Below, one piece after another: positions 44,735 through 54,088 of a DNA stretch of 64,000 nt (position 1 is its first letter; every line of letters begins with the position of its first letter). The position numbers were made by a program, and so were the translations under genes. The DNA comes from an uncultured Campylobacter sp. (GTDB taxonomy: Bacteria; Campylobacterota; Campylobacteria; Campylobacterales; Campylobacteraceae), in contig NZ_CALJPC010000059.1 in the NCBI RefSeq assembly GCF_937981295.1, positions 1 through 64,000 on the forward strand, written 5' to 3'. Below the pieces are notes generated by a model, which was not told where the DNA came from, did not search any database, and saw nothing but the letters and a program-made list of their open reading frames with translations.

Positions 44735-45240
44735 ACGAAATCGATACCGGCTTCATCAAAGCCTCGCAAATTTTGCCGCTGATTCACATTTTAAGCGTGA
44801 TTTTTTTGGTCTGCGCGCAGATCTGCGTATTTTTGATCGCGCGGATTTTTATGAATTTAAGCAGTAAAAGTCAAGCGGATGCGAAGGATGTAAAATTTGC
44901 AGAAATTTTACGATATATGAAACGCTATGAGCAGTTCTTTGCACTATTTTTGGTGATCGTTTGCGTAAGTGGATTTTTTCTTGCGGACGGCGGAAGTTTT
45001 AAATTTTCAGATCCTATGGTAAAAGGCGCGATTGCGACGCTATGGGCTGGCGCCGGCTTTATACTACTAAATTTTATCTACATGCATTATAAAATTTCAT
45101 CTTTGAAGCGAGCTTTGGATGCGGGAGATGAGCTTGAGGCGAATGAGCATTTAATCATCGTCGTTAAATATTTCATCCCGTTAAATATCGTAGTTACGCT
45201 GATTTGCGTTTATTTGGGCGTAACGGTGGGCGAGTTTTGA
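44731..45240 (+). CDS. small integral membrane protein, unknown
   Basis: 169 residues with four predicted membrane helices (LIHILSVIFLVCAQICVFLIA, FFALFLVIVCVSGFFLA, GAIATLWAGAGFILLNFIYM and IPLNIVVTLICVYLGVTV, read separately). The TTG start at 44731 overlaps the alaS stop and has AAAGGT 6 bp upstream, and the stop overlaps maf by one base. It is therefore held between them by translational coupling. The texture recalls small DUF2269-like or CopD-like membrane proteins. No heme or metal ligands are obvious. Confidence 0.75.
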   Translation: MNEIDTGFIKASQILPLIHILSVIFLVCAQICVFLIARIFMNLSSKSQADAKDVKFAEILRYMKRYEQFFALFLVIVCVSGFFLADGGSFKFSDPMVKGAIATLWAGAGFILLNFIYMHYKISSLKRALDAGDELEANEHLIIVVKYFIPLNIVVTLICVYLGVTVGEF

Positions 45241-45785
45241 TGATCTATTTAGCTTCCAGCTCGCCTGCTAGGGCACAAATTCTAAAGGATAGCGGCATAG
45301 AATTTACGCAAATTCCTTTTAATTTCGATGAAAGCGGCATTAGCAAGGATGATGCACGCACCTATGCTTATCGCGTTGCCGTAGCTAAGAAAGTGCAGTT
45401 TTTTAAAATTTATAAAAATTATGATAGAGTGCTGTTTGCCGATAGCTCTGTGCTTGCCGGCGGCGAAATTTTAGGCAAGGCGCGGGATGAAGCGGACGCG
45501 TTAAGGATGCTGCGGGCTCAAAGCGGTGCTAGCTGCGCCGTTTATACTGCGATGATTTTTTGCAGTAAGGCGCTAGAGCTTTCGGCACTTAGCGTCGCAA
45601 GCTTTGAATTTGCGGAATTTAATGAAGCGGATTTAAAAAGCTATATCGCTAGCGGTGATTGGCGCGGCAAGGCGGGTGCGATGAGTATCGAAGGCTTTAA
45701 CGAAAAATATATCAAAAACTCGCGTGGGTCAAAATTCACGGCGATGGGGCTTGATCTGGAAATTTTAAAGAGGTTTGTATGGTAA
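45240..45785 (+). CDS. maf: Maf-family nucleotide pyrophosphatase
   Basis: Maf proteins hydrolyse non-canonical or dTTP/UTP-type nucleoside triphosphates in the cytosol. I start at ATG 45240, which overlaps the previous stop (TGATG), because it gives the family opening MIYLASSSPARAQILKDSG. The frame to 45204 is unsupported. Further blocks are VLFADSSVLAGGEILGKA and GDWRGKAGAMSIEGF; the usual Q-x-G-K-x-G-A-Y element is altered to R-x-G-K-A-G-A-M. 181 residues is normal. It overlaps PBP1A by 7 bp. Confidence 0.9.
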   Translation: MIYLASSSPARAQILKDSGIEFTQIPFNFDESGISKDDARTYAYRVAVAKKVQFFKIYKNYDRVLFADSSVLAGGEILGKARDEADALRMLRAQSGASCAVYTAMIFCSKALELSALSVASFEFAEFNEADLKSYIASGDWRGKAGAMSIEGFNEKYIKNSRGSKFTAMGLDLEILKRFVW

Positions 45786-47689
45786 GAGTTTTATTTAGTT
45801 TTATTACGGTTTGTGCGTTTGCCGCAGGCGGGATTTTTTTGTATTTTTACTCGCAAATCCGCTTGGAATCGGACTCGATCATAGATTATCATCCCGAGCT
45901 TACGACTAAAATTTATGACCGCAACGGCAATTTGATAGCCAACGTTTTCAATGAACAAAATAGAATTTACGTAAAATTCGACGAGATTCCAGGCCGCGTG
46001 ATCGAGGCGCTCGTAGCTATCGAGGATACGGCGTTTTTCGAACACGGCGGCGTGAATGTCGAGGCGATTTTTAGGGCGATTATTAAAGACGTCAAAGCGA
46101 TGAAATTCGTCGAAGGGGCTTCTACGATTACGCAGCAGATCACACGAAATTTAGTTCTTTCGAGCGAAAAGAAGCTTGATCGCAAGATCAAAGAAGCGAT
46201 CCTATCGCTTAAGATAGAAAATGCCCTAAGCAAGGAACAAATTCTAGAGCGTTACTTCAACGAAGTGTATTTCGGGCACGGATATTACGGCATCCGCACG
46301 GCGGCTTTGGGATATTTCAAAAAGGATTTGCAAGATTTAAGCCTTAAAGAGATTGCGATTTTAGTGGGCTTGCCGAAAGCTCCTAGCAGCTTTGATCCTA
46401 CTAAGCACCTGGATTTGTCGCTTTCGCGCGCCAATAACGTGATTTATAGGATGCATGAGCTCGGCTGGATAAATAAGACCGAATATGAGCTCGCGATGAA
46501 CGAGCAGCCTACGATCTACAACGAAACGCTCACGCAAAACGCAGCGCCGTATGCCGTAGATGAGATCATAAAAGAAGCGGAAAAAATTCTACCGGATGTC
46601 CGCACAGGTGGATACCGCATAGATACGAGCCTTGATCTAAAGGCGCAGGCGATGGCGCAAGAGGCATTAGTTTTCGGCTACAATGAAATTTTAAAGCGCA
46701 ACAAAGACGCCAATGCAAGCAACGTAAACGGCGCTATGGTCGTCACGCATCCGCAAAACGGCGAAATTTTAGCCTTAGTAGGCGGCGTGGATTACGCGAA
46801 ATCAAATTTCAATCGCGCCAGCCAATCCCAGCGCCAAACTGGCTCCAGCTTTAAGCCTTTTGTCTATCAAATCGCCCTTGATATGGGCTACTCGACGATG
46901 ACCGAAGTTCCCGATATAGCTAGAGAATTCGACGATGGCAGCGATAAAACGTGGAAGCCGAAAAATTACGACAAGACTTACAGCGGCTACATCACGATCA
47001 AAGAAGCTTTAACTCGCTCGCGCAACCTTGCCTCGATCAATTTGATGCAATCTATCGGCGTTGATCGCGCGGTAAAAAAGCTGGGCGAGTTCGGCTTTAA
47101 AAATGTCCCGCCTGCCCTGTCGGTGGCTATCGGCAGCTACGGAATTTCGCCGCTTGAATACTCCACGATGTATTCGATGTTCCCGGGGCTTGGGATTACT
47201 GCAAAATCAAAATTTATCGTTTCGATTACCGATAAGGACGGCAAAACTCGCTTTATAGAGCCTGAGCGCCGTCGCGTGCTGCGCCCTGAACAGGCGTATC
47301 TGATGACTACGCTGCTAAAAAATATCGTGCAGCGCGGCACCGGTACTCGCGCGCGCGTGCAAGGCATCGACATAGCGGGCAAAACAGGCACTTCAAACGA
47401 TAGCATAGATGCATGGTTTTGCGGCTTTACGCCGGATTTGCAGATCATAATCTGGTATGGCAACGACGATTATAAACCTATGCGAAAGGTCGAGGGCGGC
47501 GGTCGTACCGCTGCGCCCGTTTTTGCGAAATTTTTAGATGCCTATTTAAAAGAATATCCGCAAACCAAGCGCAACTTCACCGTCCCGGACGGTGTATTTA
47601 GTCGCCCATACAACGGCAAGGAGGAGTATTACACTAAAATTTCGCCGCTTCCTAAACCCCGAGAAAGTAGCAGCGACGGATCGCTTTAA
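45779..47689 (+). CDS. mrcA: bifunctional penicillin-binding protein 1A
   Basis: PBP1A polymerises glycan strands and cross-links peptides in the periplasm. One N-terminal helix (about residues 4-22) anchors it. The GT51 domain follows with AIEDTAFFEHGGVNVEAIFRA (catalytic Glu, in two parts), GASTITQQITRNL and the KEQILERYFNEVYFG block. The transpeptidase domain has SSFK in RQTGSSFKPFVYQ, SRN in LTRSRNLAS and KTGTSND. 636 residues is normal for campylobacters. It is the last gene of the alaS run. Confidence 0.95.
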   Translation: MVRVLFSFITVCAFAAGGIFLYFYSQIRLESDSIIDYHPELTTKIYDRNGNLIANVFNEQNRIYVKFDEIPGRVIEALVAIEDTAFFEHGGVNVEAIFRAIIKDVKAMKFVEGASTITQQITRNLVLSSEKKLDRKIKEAILSLKIENALSKEQILERYFNEVYFGHGYYGIRTAALGYFKKDLQDLSLKEIAILVGLPKAPSSFDPTKHLDLSLSRANNVIYRMHELGWINKTEYELAMNEQPTIYNETLTQNAAPYAVDEIIKEAEKILPDVRTGGYRIDTSLDLKAQAMAQEALVFGYNEILKRNKDANASNVNGAMVVTHPQNGEILALVGGVDYAKSNFNRASQSQRQTGSSFKPFVYQIALDMGYSTMTEVPDIAREFDDGSDKTWKPKNYDKTYSGYITIKEALTRSRNLASINLMQSIGVDRAVKKLGEFGFKNVPPALSVAIGSYGISPLEYSTMYSMFPGLGITAKSKFIVSITDKDGKTRFIEPERRRVLRPEQAYLMTTLLKNIVQRGTGTRARVQGIDIAGKTGTSNDSIDAWFCGFTPDLQIIIWYGNDDYKPMRKVEGGGRTAAPVFAKFLDAYLKEYPQTKRNFTVPDGVFSRPYNGKEEYYTKISPLPKPRESSSDGSL

Positions 47690-47835
47690 ATTTGGATGCA
47701 AATCTAAATTTTAATCCGTTTTCGGAAGCCTTGCATGAATTGCGTTTATTACACAAACATAAATATGCTAATTTTTATAGTTTGTTTAAGGTTGTAGGCG
47801 CTAAAATGCGTAATCATTTTATTTAGGGGTTAAGA

Positions 47836-48487
47836 TTGCAGAATTTAGATTTTGAAAGCAAAAAGATAAGAATAAAAAATACTCGTGTAAAATTCGGCAA
47901 ATTTTTTACGAAATTATGTTTTATATATTTTTTATATTCTCTTAGCGCCTTTATAATTCCTAAAAATATTTTAGATATTTCTCCTGCGTGCTTGAATTTC
48001 GTAAATTTTATGAAAAGTTATTTTCCAAATATCGAAATTATCGGTAGTATTAGCCCATACACCCAACTTTCGGAATTTTACGTTAGTATTATGTTGGATA
48101 TACGGGATTATTATTTTTGCGGTTTCTAGCTTATATTCATTGGTTTATTATATTTACTTTTGCAGATATGATGATGATTTTATATTGCTTTCAAAAAAGA
48201 AGTGTGAAAACGATTTTCCGTTTTTGTTGCTTCCGTTTATGTTCGGTCTCGGTATTTTTATGTTTGAGGTTTATTATACCGGATATTTTGCAAGCAGCGA
48301 TATAAGCATAAGAACAAGCCATTTTATGCCGGAATTTCAAAGTAGATTTTCAATTTTTGGATATATTTTTTTCTTTCAATCCGGTTTTTCTCTTTCGAGT
48401 TCCGCAATATTAATGTCTGCATTTGAATTTATTTACAAAATATATTTCTATTTAAAAGGAGTGAAAGATGCAGAGCAGAGTCAATGA
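47836..48487 (+). pseudogene. membrane protein gene with a frameshift
   Basis: The first part (TTG 47836, preceded by AGGGGT) reads to a stop at 48127-48129. A second frame, shifted by one base, continues without its own RBS to 48487. Dropping one T from the TTTTT run at 48114-48118 joins them as ...MLDIRDYYF-AVSSLYSLVYYIYF..., giving a single protein of about 215 residues with several hydrophobic segments (CFIYFLYSLSAFIIP, the joined stretch, FLLLPFMFGLGIFMF and others). It is AT-rich, with no recognised family. It could be a sequencing error, a phase-variable tract (though five T is short) or true decay. Confidence 0.6.
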
Positions 48488-48528
48488 AAAGAGCGGCGTA
48501 TTGAATTAAAAATTTGGAGTATTATCGT

Positions 48529-49179
48529 ATGGAATTTCAAAGTTATAAATCGGAAATGCCGCTTTTTATGATCAAAGATTATTGGACTAAAATCAGCACA
48601 GAATGTTATTTAATATTAGCTGTATTTTTAGTTATATTTCTATTTTTCTGCAGAGGAAGTGCTTGGGCATATCAATTTTTAGGAGCTGTTACTTTTTTAG
48701 TGGGAATTTTATTTATTAATAAACATAAATTTTTAAATTTCTATTCCGATAGAATAGAATATAATTCTTTATGCAAAAATTATAACGATGTATATTCGGT
48801 ACATAAAAGTGTAAAGACTTCTAATTTCGATAAAATCGCTATTTATAAATTTTCTGGACTCGTGATTGAAGACGCTTGCAAATACAATGCCAATATAACT
48901 AGGTTTAAAAAATTTCTCTTGCTAATTTTATCGTACGCTCTGCATCCGATAAATCTTCTTTGCTTCGGTGTACTTAAAATTTTAAGAAGAATAGATAGCA
49001 TAAATTTAAATGTTCTAATTTTATTAGATAGTACTCATAGTAATTATTTTGCCATTCCGCTAACTATGTTAAGTGAGTATGAACGAGTAAATTTGAAAAA
49101 GTATTTAAAAGACAAACTAAATCTAAATCTTGATAACATTGAGATTAGGAATAGATTTATAGATATAAATTTTATATAA
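48529..49179 (+). CDS. membrane protein, unknown, AT-rich
   Basis: 216 residues. I use ATG 48529 because TTGGAG lies 9 bp upstream. Two N-terminal hydrophobic helices (YLILAVFLVIFLFFC, FLGAVTFLVGILFI) precede a soluble PH-domain-like stretch (FYSDRIEYNS, KIAIYKFSGLVIED). Another hydrophobic segment lies near residues 130-150 (FLLLILSYALHPINLLCFG). This layout resembles bacterial membrane proteins with a PH-like domain. It follows the frameshifted gene, and both differ from their neighbours in composition. No function can be given. Confidence 0.7.
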   Translation: MEFQSYKSEMPLFMIKDYWTKISTECYLILAVFLVIFLFFCRGSAWAYQFLGAVTFLVGILFINKHKFLNFYSDRIEYNSLCKNYNDVYSVHKSVKTSNFDKIAIYKFSGLVIEDACKYNANITRFKKFLLLILSYALHPINLLCFGVLKILRRIDSINLNVLILLDSTHSNYFAIPLTMLSEYERVNLKKYLKDKLNLNLDNIEIRNRFIDINFI

Positions 49180-49251
49180 AATTTTCTAAAATACCTTATT
49201 CCAGTATACTTTAATAAATTTCAGCTTAAGCAGATAAATTTTATCTTTTTA

Positions 49252-49265
49252 TTGACGAGCCTCAA
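49252..49265 (+). promoter_or_regulatory. FNR/DNR-like box upstream of norB
   Basis: TTGACGAGCCTCAA has the TTGA-N6-TCAA symmetry of CRP/FNR-family operators. It ends about 58 bp before the norB ATG. Such sites often control NO-reductase genes in other bacteria. Which regulator binds here is inference. Confidence 0.5.
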
Positions 49266-49323
49266 TGCTTATCGAAATTTAAATAGGTAAAATTCTCTCC
49301 TAATTTCAGTTAAAGGAGTGAAA

Positions 49324-51561
49324 ATGGCAGAATTTAAAAAGCTCTGGATGGCGCTTGTAGCGGTGCTCATCGTGGGCTTTAGTTTCTTGGGTTTTTACGG
49401 CGGCGAGGTGTATAGGCAGTCTCCGCCAGTGGTAAAATTTACCGATGCTAGCGGAGCTGAGCTAATCAGTACCGAGCGCATTTACCGCGGGCAGGAGGCC
49501 TGGCAGAGCATCGGCGGTATGCAGGTGGGCTCTATCTGGGGTCACGGAGCGTATCAGGCGCCTGATTGGAGCGCAGATTGGCTGCATAAGGAGCTGGTCG
49601 CGTTTATGGATATCAAGGCGCAGGAGCATTTCGGTGTGAAATTTGACGCCTTAAATGACGAGCAAAAGGCGCAGATCAAGGCGCTTACCAAGGCCGAGTA
49701 CCGCACCAACACCGTAAAAGACGGCACCGTCAAGCTAAGCGATGATCGCTTGAAAGCCATGGCGGTCGTAAAAGACGAGTACATGGGCGTTTTCGGAAAC
49801 GATCCGCGCTTTAAAAAGCTTCGCGAGGATTACGCGATGAAGGAAAACACGCTCGCAAACGAGCAACATCGTGCCGAGCTTATGGATTTCATATTTTGGA
49901 CCGCTTGGGCTGTTTCTACGGATCGTCCGAGCGGAGAGGCGACCTATACCAATAACTGGCCGCACGAGCCGCTGATAGATAATGTCCCTACCACGGAAAA
50001 CGTCATTTGGACTATCGCGAGCCTCGTTGTTTTGCTTACCGGCATCGGTTTGCTGGTTTGGTTTGGAAATTTCTACGGCAAAAAGGACGAGGATTTCGAG
50101 ACTCCTGCGAAGCTTAACGCCGATCCGATCGCCGCTTTAGCGCTTACGCCGTCGCAAAAGGCGCTTGGCAAATATCTTTTCGTAGCGATTGCGTTGTTTG
50201 CATTTCAAGCCTTCATCGGCGGCTTTGTTGCGCACTATACGATCGAGGGTCAGTCCTTTTTCGGGCTTGATATTTCGCAATATATCCCTTACTCGCTAGC
50301 TCGTACCTGGCACGTGCAGGCGTCCATTTTCTGGATCGCTACGGGCTTTTTGGCGGCGGGATTGTTTCTAGCTCCGATCATCAACGGCGGCAAGGATCCG
50401 AAATTTCAAAAGCTCGGCGTGGACGTGCTTTTCTACGCGCTTCTTTTCTTGGTCGTCGGCAGCTTCGCGGGCGAATACATGGCGATTGCGGGCAAGATGG
50501 ATCCAAGCAGCAGCTTCTGGATCGGACATCAAGGATATGAGTATTTAGACCTCGGTAGAATTTGGCAGCTGATACTGTTCGTAGGCCTTGTGATCTGGAT
50601 GGTACTCGTGCTTCGCGGCTTTATCGCAGGCTTTAGAGCCGATGGCGATAAGAATTTATTAGCGATCTTTACCGCTTCGGTTATCGCCGTGGGGCTTTTT
50701 TACGGCGCAGGGCTATTCTACGGACAGCGCTCGCCGATCCCTGTGATGGAGTATTGGCGCTGGTGGGTCGTGCACCTTTGGGTAGAGGGATTTTTCGAGG
50801 TTTTCGCGACGGCGTCTTTGGCGTTCGTATTCGCGTCCTTGGGCTTAGTAAGCAAGAAATTTGCCACCTACACCTCGATTGCTAGCGCATCGATTTTCCT
50901 AATCGGCGGAATTCCTGGCACCTTCCATCACCTCTATTTTGCGGGCACCACTACGCCGATAATGGCTGTGGGTGCGAGCTTTTCGGCGCTTGAAGTCGTG
51001 CCTTTGGTGCTTTTGGGTTCGGAAGCGTTTCATTACTACAAGCTTCAATTCGCGCAGGATTGGGCTAAGCGTTTAAAATGGCCGCTTTACTGCTTCATCG
51101 CCGTGGCGTTTTGGAATATGCTGGGCGCGGGCGTTTTCGGCTTTTTGATCAACCCGCCGCTTGCGCTATTTTACATCCAGGGCTTAAACACCACCGCGGT
51201 GCACGCTCATACGGCGCTATTTGGCGTATACGGCTTTTTGGCGCTCGGCTTCGTGTGGCTCGTGGCGCTGTATATTTACAAAGACAAAAACTTTGACGAT
51301 ACACTGATGAAGATCGGCTTTTGGGCGCTTAACGCGGGTCTGCTTCTAATGGTGCTGATTTCGCTATTGCCTGTCGGAATTTTGCAGGCATTCGCGGCGA
51401 TCGACGTGGGTATGTGGTACGCAAGAAGCGCGGAATTTTTGCAAAAAGACAGCCTCTACGGGCTTCGCTGGGCGCGCATCATCGGCGATACGATCTTTTT
51501 GGTAGGAAGCGTGTGCTTCTTGCTTCAAATCGTGCGAATGATATTCTCACGCGCTAAATAG
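49324..51561 (+). CDS. norZ: quinol-dependent nitric oxide reductase
   Basis: qNOR reduces NO to N2O in the inner membrane with electrons from quinol. The 745 residues begin with a membrane helix and a large periplasmic part (about 40-220) replacing NorC, containing EAWQSIGGMQVGSIWGHGAYQAPDW. They continue with about 12 helices of the heme-copper oxidase type. Heme and FeB ligand regions are visible as RTWHVQASIFWIA, WWVVHLWVEGFFEVFA, PGTFHHLYFAG and NTTAVHAHTALFGVYG. ATG 49324 has AAAGGAG 5 bp upstream; GTG 49318 is less likely. It is a single gene with an FNR-like box upstream, suited to NO detoxification or denitrification-linked respiration. Confidence 0.95.
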   Translation: MAEFKKLWMALVAVLIVGFSFLGFYGGEVYRQSPPVVKFTDASGAELISTERIYRGQEAWQSIGGMQVGSIWGHGAYQAPDWSADWLHKELVAFMDIKAQEHFGVKFDALNDEQKAQIKALTKAEYRTNTVKDGTVKLSDDRLKAMAVVKDEYMGVFGNDPRFKKLREDYAMKENTLANEQHRAELMDFIFWTAWAVSTDRPSGEATYTNNWPHEPLIDNVPTTENVIWTIASLVVLLTGIGLLVWFGNFYGKKDEDFETPAKLNADPIAALALTPSQKALGKYLFVAIALFAFQAFIGGFVAHYTIEGQSFFGLDISQYIPYSLARTWHVQASIFWIATGFLAAGLFLAPIINGGKDPKFQKLGVDVLFYALLFLVVGSFAGEYMAIAGKMDPSSSFWIGHQGYEYLDLGRIWQLILFVGLVIWMVLVLRGFIAGFRADGDKNLLAIFTASVIAVGLFYGAGLFYGQRSPIPVMEYWRWWVVHLWVEGFFEVFATASLAFVFASLGLVSKKFATYTSIASASIFLIGGIPGTFHHLYFAGTTTPIMAVGASFSALEVVPLVLLGSEAFHYYKLQFAQDWAKRLKWPLYCFIAVAFWNMLGAGVFGFLINPPLALFYIQGLNTTAVHAHTALFGVYGFLALGFVWLVALYIYKDKNFDDTLMKIGFWALNAGLLLMVLISLLPVGILQAFAAIDVGMWYARSAEFLQKDSLYGLRWARIIGDTIFLVGSVCFLLQIVRMIFSRAK

Positions 51562-51820
51562 AGCTTTCGCGAGCTTTTATCGCCTGCTTTGCCTCGCGGG
51601 AATTTTATTTCTCGCGGGGCCTTTTAAATTTTACTAGGCTTTGCAAGAGCCTTTTATGCGTGAGCTTTTTGCCGCAAAGGGTAGCCGCGCGAGCTTTAAG
51701 CTTAGCCGCAAATCGCGATCAATCTTTAAAATTTTAAAATTTCATCCCCTTAAATTTACCCAAGCCAAATTTTAAATTTGCTAAAATTACCGCCGAAATT
51801 TTAATCTCAAGGAGTAGAAA

Positions 51821-52264
51821 ATGGGTGTGCGAGAGCAAATTTTAGAAGACATTAAAACGGCGATGAAGAGCGGCGATCACTTCCGCAGAGACAGCCTGCG
51901 GATGCTTAACGCCGCGCTTAAGCAGGTCGAGGTGGACGAGCGCATCAGCCTTAGCGACGAGCGCGTCTTTAGCATACTTCAAAGCGAGATCAAGCGCCGA
52001 AACGACTCCGTACAGCAGTATCGCGCGGGCGGTCGCGAAGATCTGGTGCAAAAAGAACAGGGTGAGATCGAGATCATCGCGTCCTATCTGCCAGCGCAGC
52101 TAAGCGATGCCGAGCTTGCCGCAGAGGTTGGCTCGCTAATCGCGCAGCTCGGTGCGAGCGGCGCAAAGGACATGGGGCGCGTGATGAAAGCCGCCAAGGA
52201 AGCGCTCGGCTCAAGCGTGGACGGCAAGCGCCTAAGCGAGGCGGTCAAAGCGGCACTGAAGTAG
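51821..52264 (+). CDS. yqeY: GatB/YqeY domain protein
   Basis: 147 residues made of the YqeY domain, which is homologous to the tRNA-binding tail of GatB. It opens MGVREQILEDIKTAMKSGD and has SVQQYRAGGREDLVQKEQGEIEIIASYLPAQLS (a continuous block near 65-97) and KDMGRVMKAAKEAL. The family is common and cytosolic, with an uncertain role in tRNA-dependent amidation or tRNA binding. CAAGGAG precedes the ATG. It is isolated from other translation genes here. Confidence 0.93.
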   Translation: MGVREQILEDIKTAMKSGDHFRRDSLRMLNAALKQVEVDERISLSDERVFSILQSEIKRRNDSVQQYRAGGREDLVQKEQGEIEIIASYLPAQLSDAELAAEVGSLIAQLGASGAKDMGRVMKAAKEALGSSVDGKRLSEAVKAALK

Positions 52265-52398
52265 CCTGCGTTTGAGGCTGAATTTAAGTCCGGCTACAGC
52301 TAAATCGTATCGGCGCAAAATTTTGCGGCCGAAATTCTTTCGGGATAGAATTTTGGTTACGGAGTTTATACGCTAATTTAAAATTTTAAAGGATTATC

Positions 52399-53016
52399 AT
52401 GAAAAAATTTATCGCAGTTTTACTAGCTGTCCTGCTTGTGGGGTGCCAGTGCAAACAAAACGTAGTGCCTGGGGCGAACGAAACGCCCGAAAAGATCACG
52501 GCATTTTTCATAAACGACGGTAAAGAATACATCGTAGGCGAGAAACTCAGCTATGTGCTGACGGATGGCTCGTCGCTTAAGAAAATCTCGGAATTTTACG
52601 ACGGCGGATACGCCAAAGGGCTTAAGCGCGAGTTTGTAAAGATCGAAGTAACCGATGCTAAAAACGGCGAGGCGCGCGGTAGCTTCAGTGCTTTTTTAAA
52701 CTCTGCCACAGGAGCAGACGTCGCCAAAATCAAGGCTCTAGCAAACCGCATCGAAATCGATGAGAAAAAAGGCGAGATAGAAGCGATTTTCTACTTCGAT
52801 GCGCGCGTCGTGCAGATCAAAAATCTTAGCGAAATAATGAAGCCAAGCGATAGGCTGCGCTCTCCGATTCCGGCAAACATCGAGGTTAAGCCCGAACGCT
52901 GCGAGGGCAACGCCCTATTGTATACGATAAGCACCATCGTAGCTGTGCCGATAATAATCGTGGGAACGGTACTGTTTCTGCCCGTGGTGATGATGCAGGA
53001 ATATAGCCCGCGATAA
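52399..53016 (+). CDS. lipoprotein with C-terminal membrane segment, unknown
   Basis: A lipobox (LLVGC, Cys16) follows a short signal. The domain from residue 30 to 155 is beta-rich by eye (YIVGEKLSYVLTDGSSL, FVKIEVTDAKNGEARGSF, GEIEAIFYFDARVVQI). A hydrophobic stretch near the end (TIVAVPIIIVGTVLFLPVV) could cross the membrane, which is unusual for a lipoprotein. AAAGGA precedes the ATG. It and the next gene face the same way with a 52-bp gap. No known family. Confidence 0.75.
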   Translation: MKKFIAVLLAVLLVGCQCKQNVVPGANETPEKITAFFINDGKEYIVGEKLSYVLTDGSSLKKISEFYDGGYAKGLKREFVKIEVTDAKNGEARGSFSAFLNSATGADVAKIKALANRIEIDEKKGEIEAIFYFDARVVQIKNLSEIMKPSDRLRSPIPANIEVKPERCEGNALLYTISTIVAVPIIIVGTVLFLPVVMMQEYSPR

Positions 53017-53068
53017 TAAAAGCCGTGAAATTGCGTATCTTGCAGCGAAACTTATAATGTAATGATCG

Positions 53069-53704
53069 ATGAAGCTCGGCGAAATTTGGTATAACTTAGA
53101 TCGCAAGTTCGATCTATTTATGATCGCATTTTATTTGGCGGCGATGTGGTACGGATTTCTTTTTAGCTTGAATCCGAAAAGCTTAGATGATCTGAAAATC
53201 GCAAATGGAATAATCATGGATGTCAGAAGCGATGATGGGCGCGAATATATGCAGATTTTTACGGATGAGCGCAAATTTATCAAAGTCTTTTTAAATGGCG
53301 ATACGGATAACTTAACCTCTTTTTATAAAAATAAAATTTTGCTCAATGCGGCAATTGTTGAAGCTAATTTTAAGCGGTCAGGAGCGGACGAGTGGCAAGG
53401 CGTAAATATCAAGCCTTCTATCTCGCTAATCGCATACGAATGGCTGGAAGGCAAGCGAGTTAAAGCTTGGTATCAAAGCCGTCCGTTTCCGTTTCAGGGT
53501 CGCGGCACGGCATATCAGGTCTTATTTTTGGATTACAATGCAAGCATCGATCCGCAGCAGCGCGAGTATCTGATGAAATTCAGATATGACAAATACGCTA
53601 CGACGGATGATAAATTTACAGCTACGATATTTGGAGCTTTGACGCTCATTTTTCTTGCGATTATGGCGGGTAAATTTTATCAAGCATGGCGCCAACTGCA
53701 ATAA
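53069..53704 (+). CDS. membrane protein, unknown
   Basis: 211 residues with one hydrophobic helix near the N-terminus (FMIAFYLAAMWYGFLFSL) and one at the C-terminus (IFGALTLIFLAIMAGKFY). A soluble domain of about 150 residues lies between, probably periplasmic. It has a strand-rich start (IIMDVRSDDGREYMQIFTDE). This layout resembles DUF3592-like proteins, but I cannot confirm it. The RBS is weak. It probably shares a transcript with the lipoprotein before it. Confidence 0.7.
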   Translation: MKLGEIWYNLDRKFDLFMIAFYLAAMWYGFLFSLNPKSLDDLKIANGIIMDVRSDDGREYMQIFTDERKFIKVFLNGDTDNLTSFYKNKILLNAAIVEANFKRSGADEWQGVNIKPSISLIAYEWLEGKRVKAWYQSRPFPFQGRGTAYQVLFLDYNASIDPQQREYLMKFRYDKYATTDDKFTATIFGALTLIFLAIMAGKFYQAWRQLQ

Positions 53705-54088
53705 ACATTGCGCCGCGAAATTTTAAGTAGCATCGGATAGGCTGAAAACACGGCGCTCAGTATTGATACGAAGCATTTTAAAAGGCGCTAGGCTTGCGGC
53801 GTGCATTTCATTGCGGATAGCGGCGCGAGCAGGATAAGCCTGCGGCGATAAATTTGAGGCGTCATTAAAATACAGATCGAAACGAGATTTAAAATTTTGA
53901 TAAGCAGTGCGCGTCCTGCTTTAAAATTTTTAGGCTTCGGCTACGCCGGCAAGTGCAAAATTCTAAATTTTAAACTGCATAAAATTTTAAAATTTAAACT
54001 GCGCGAGATTTCAAAATTTCAAAATTTTAAATCTCGCGCTCGTTTAGCAGTATCCATAAATTTTAAGCGCCAAATGGGAGCGAATGGG
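53705..54088. repeat. AT-palindrome spacer with hairpin at 54001-54039
   Basis: A 384-bp spacer between converging genes. GCGCGAGATTT (54001-54011) pairs perfectly with AAATCTCGCGC (54029-54039) around a 17-nt loop made of AAATTT words. The preceding 100 bp holds several further AAATTTTAAAATTT words. The hairpin could end both converging transcripts, although no long T run follows. A 66-codon frame at 53897 has no support. Confidence 0.55.
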
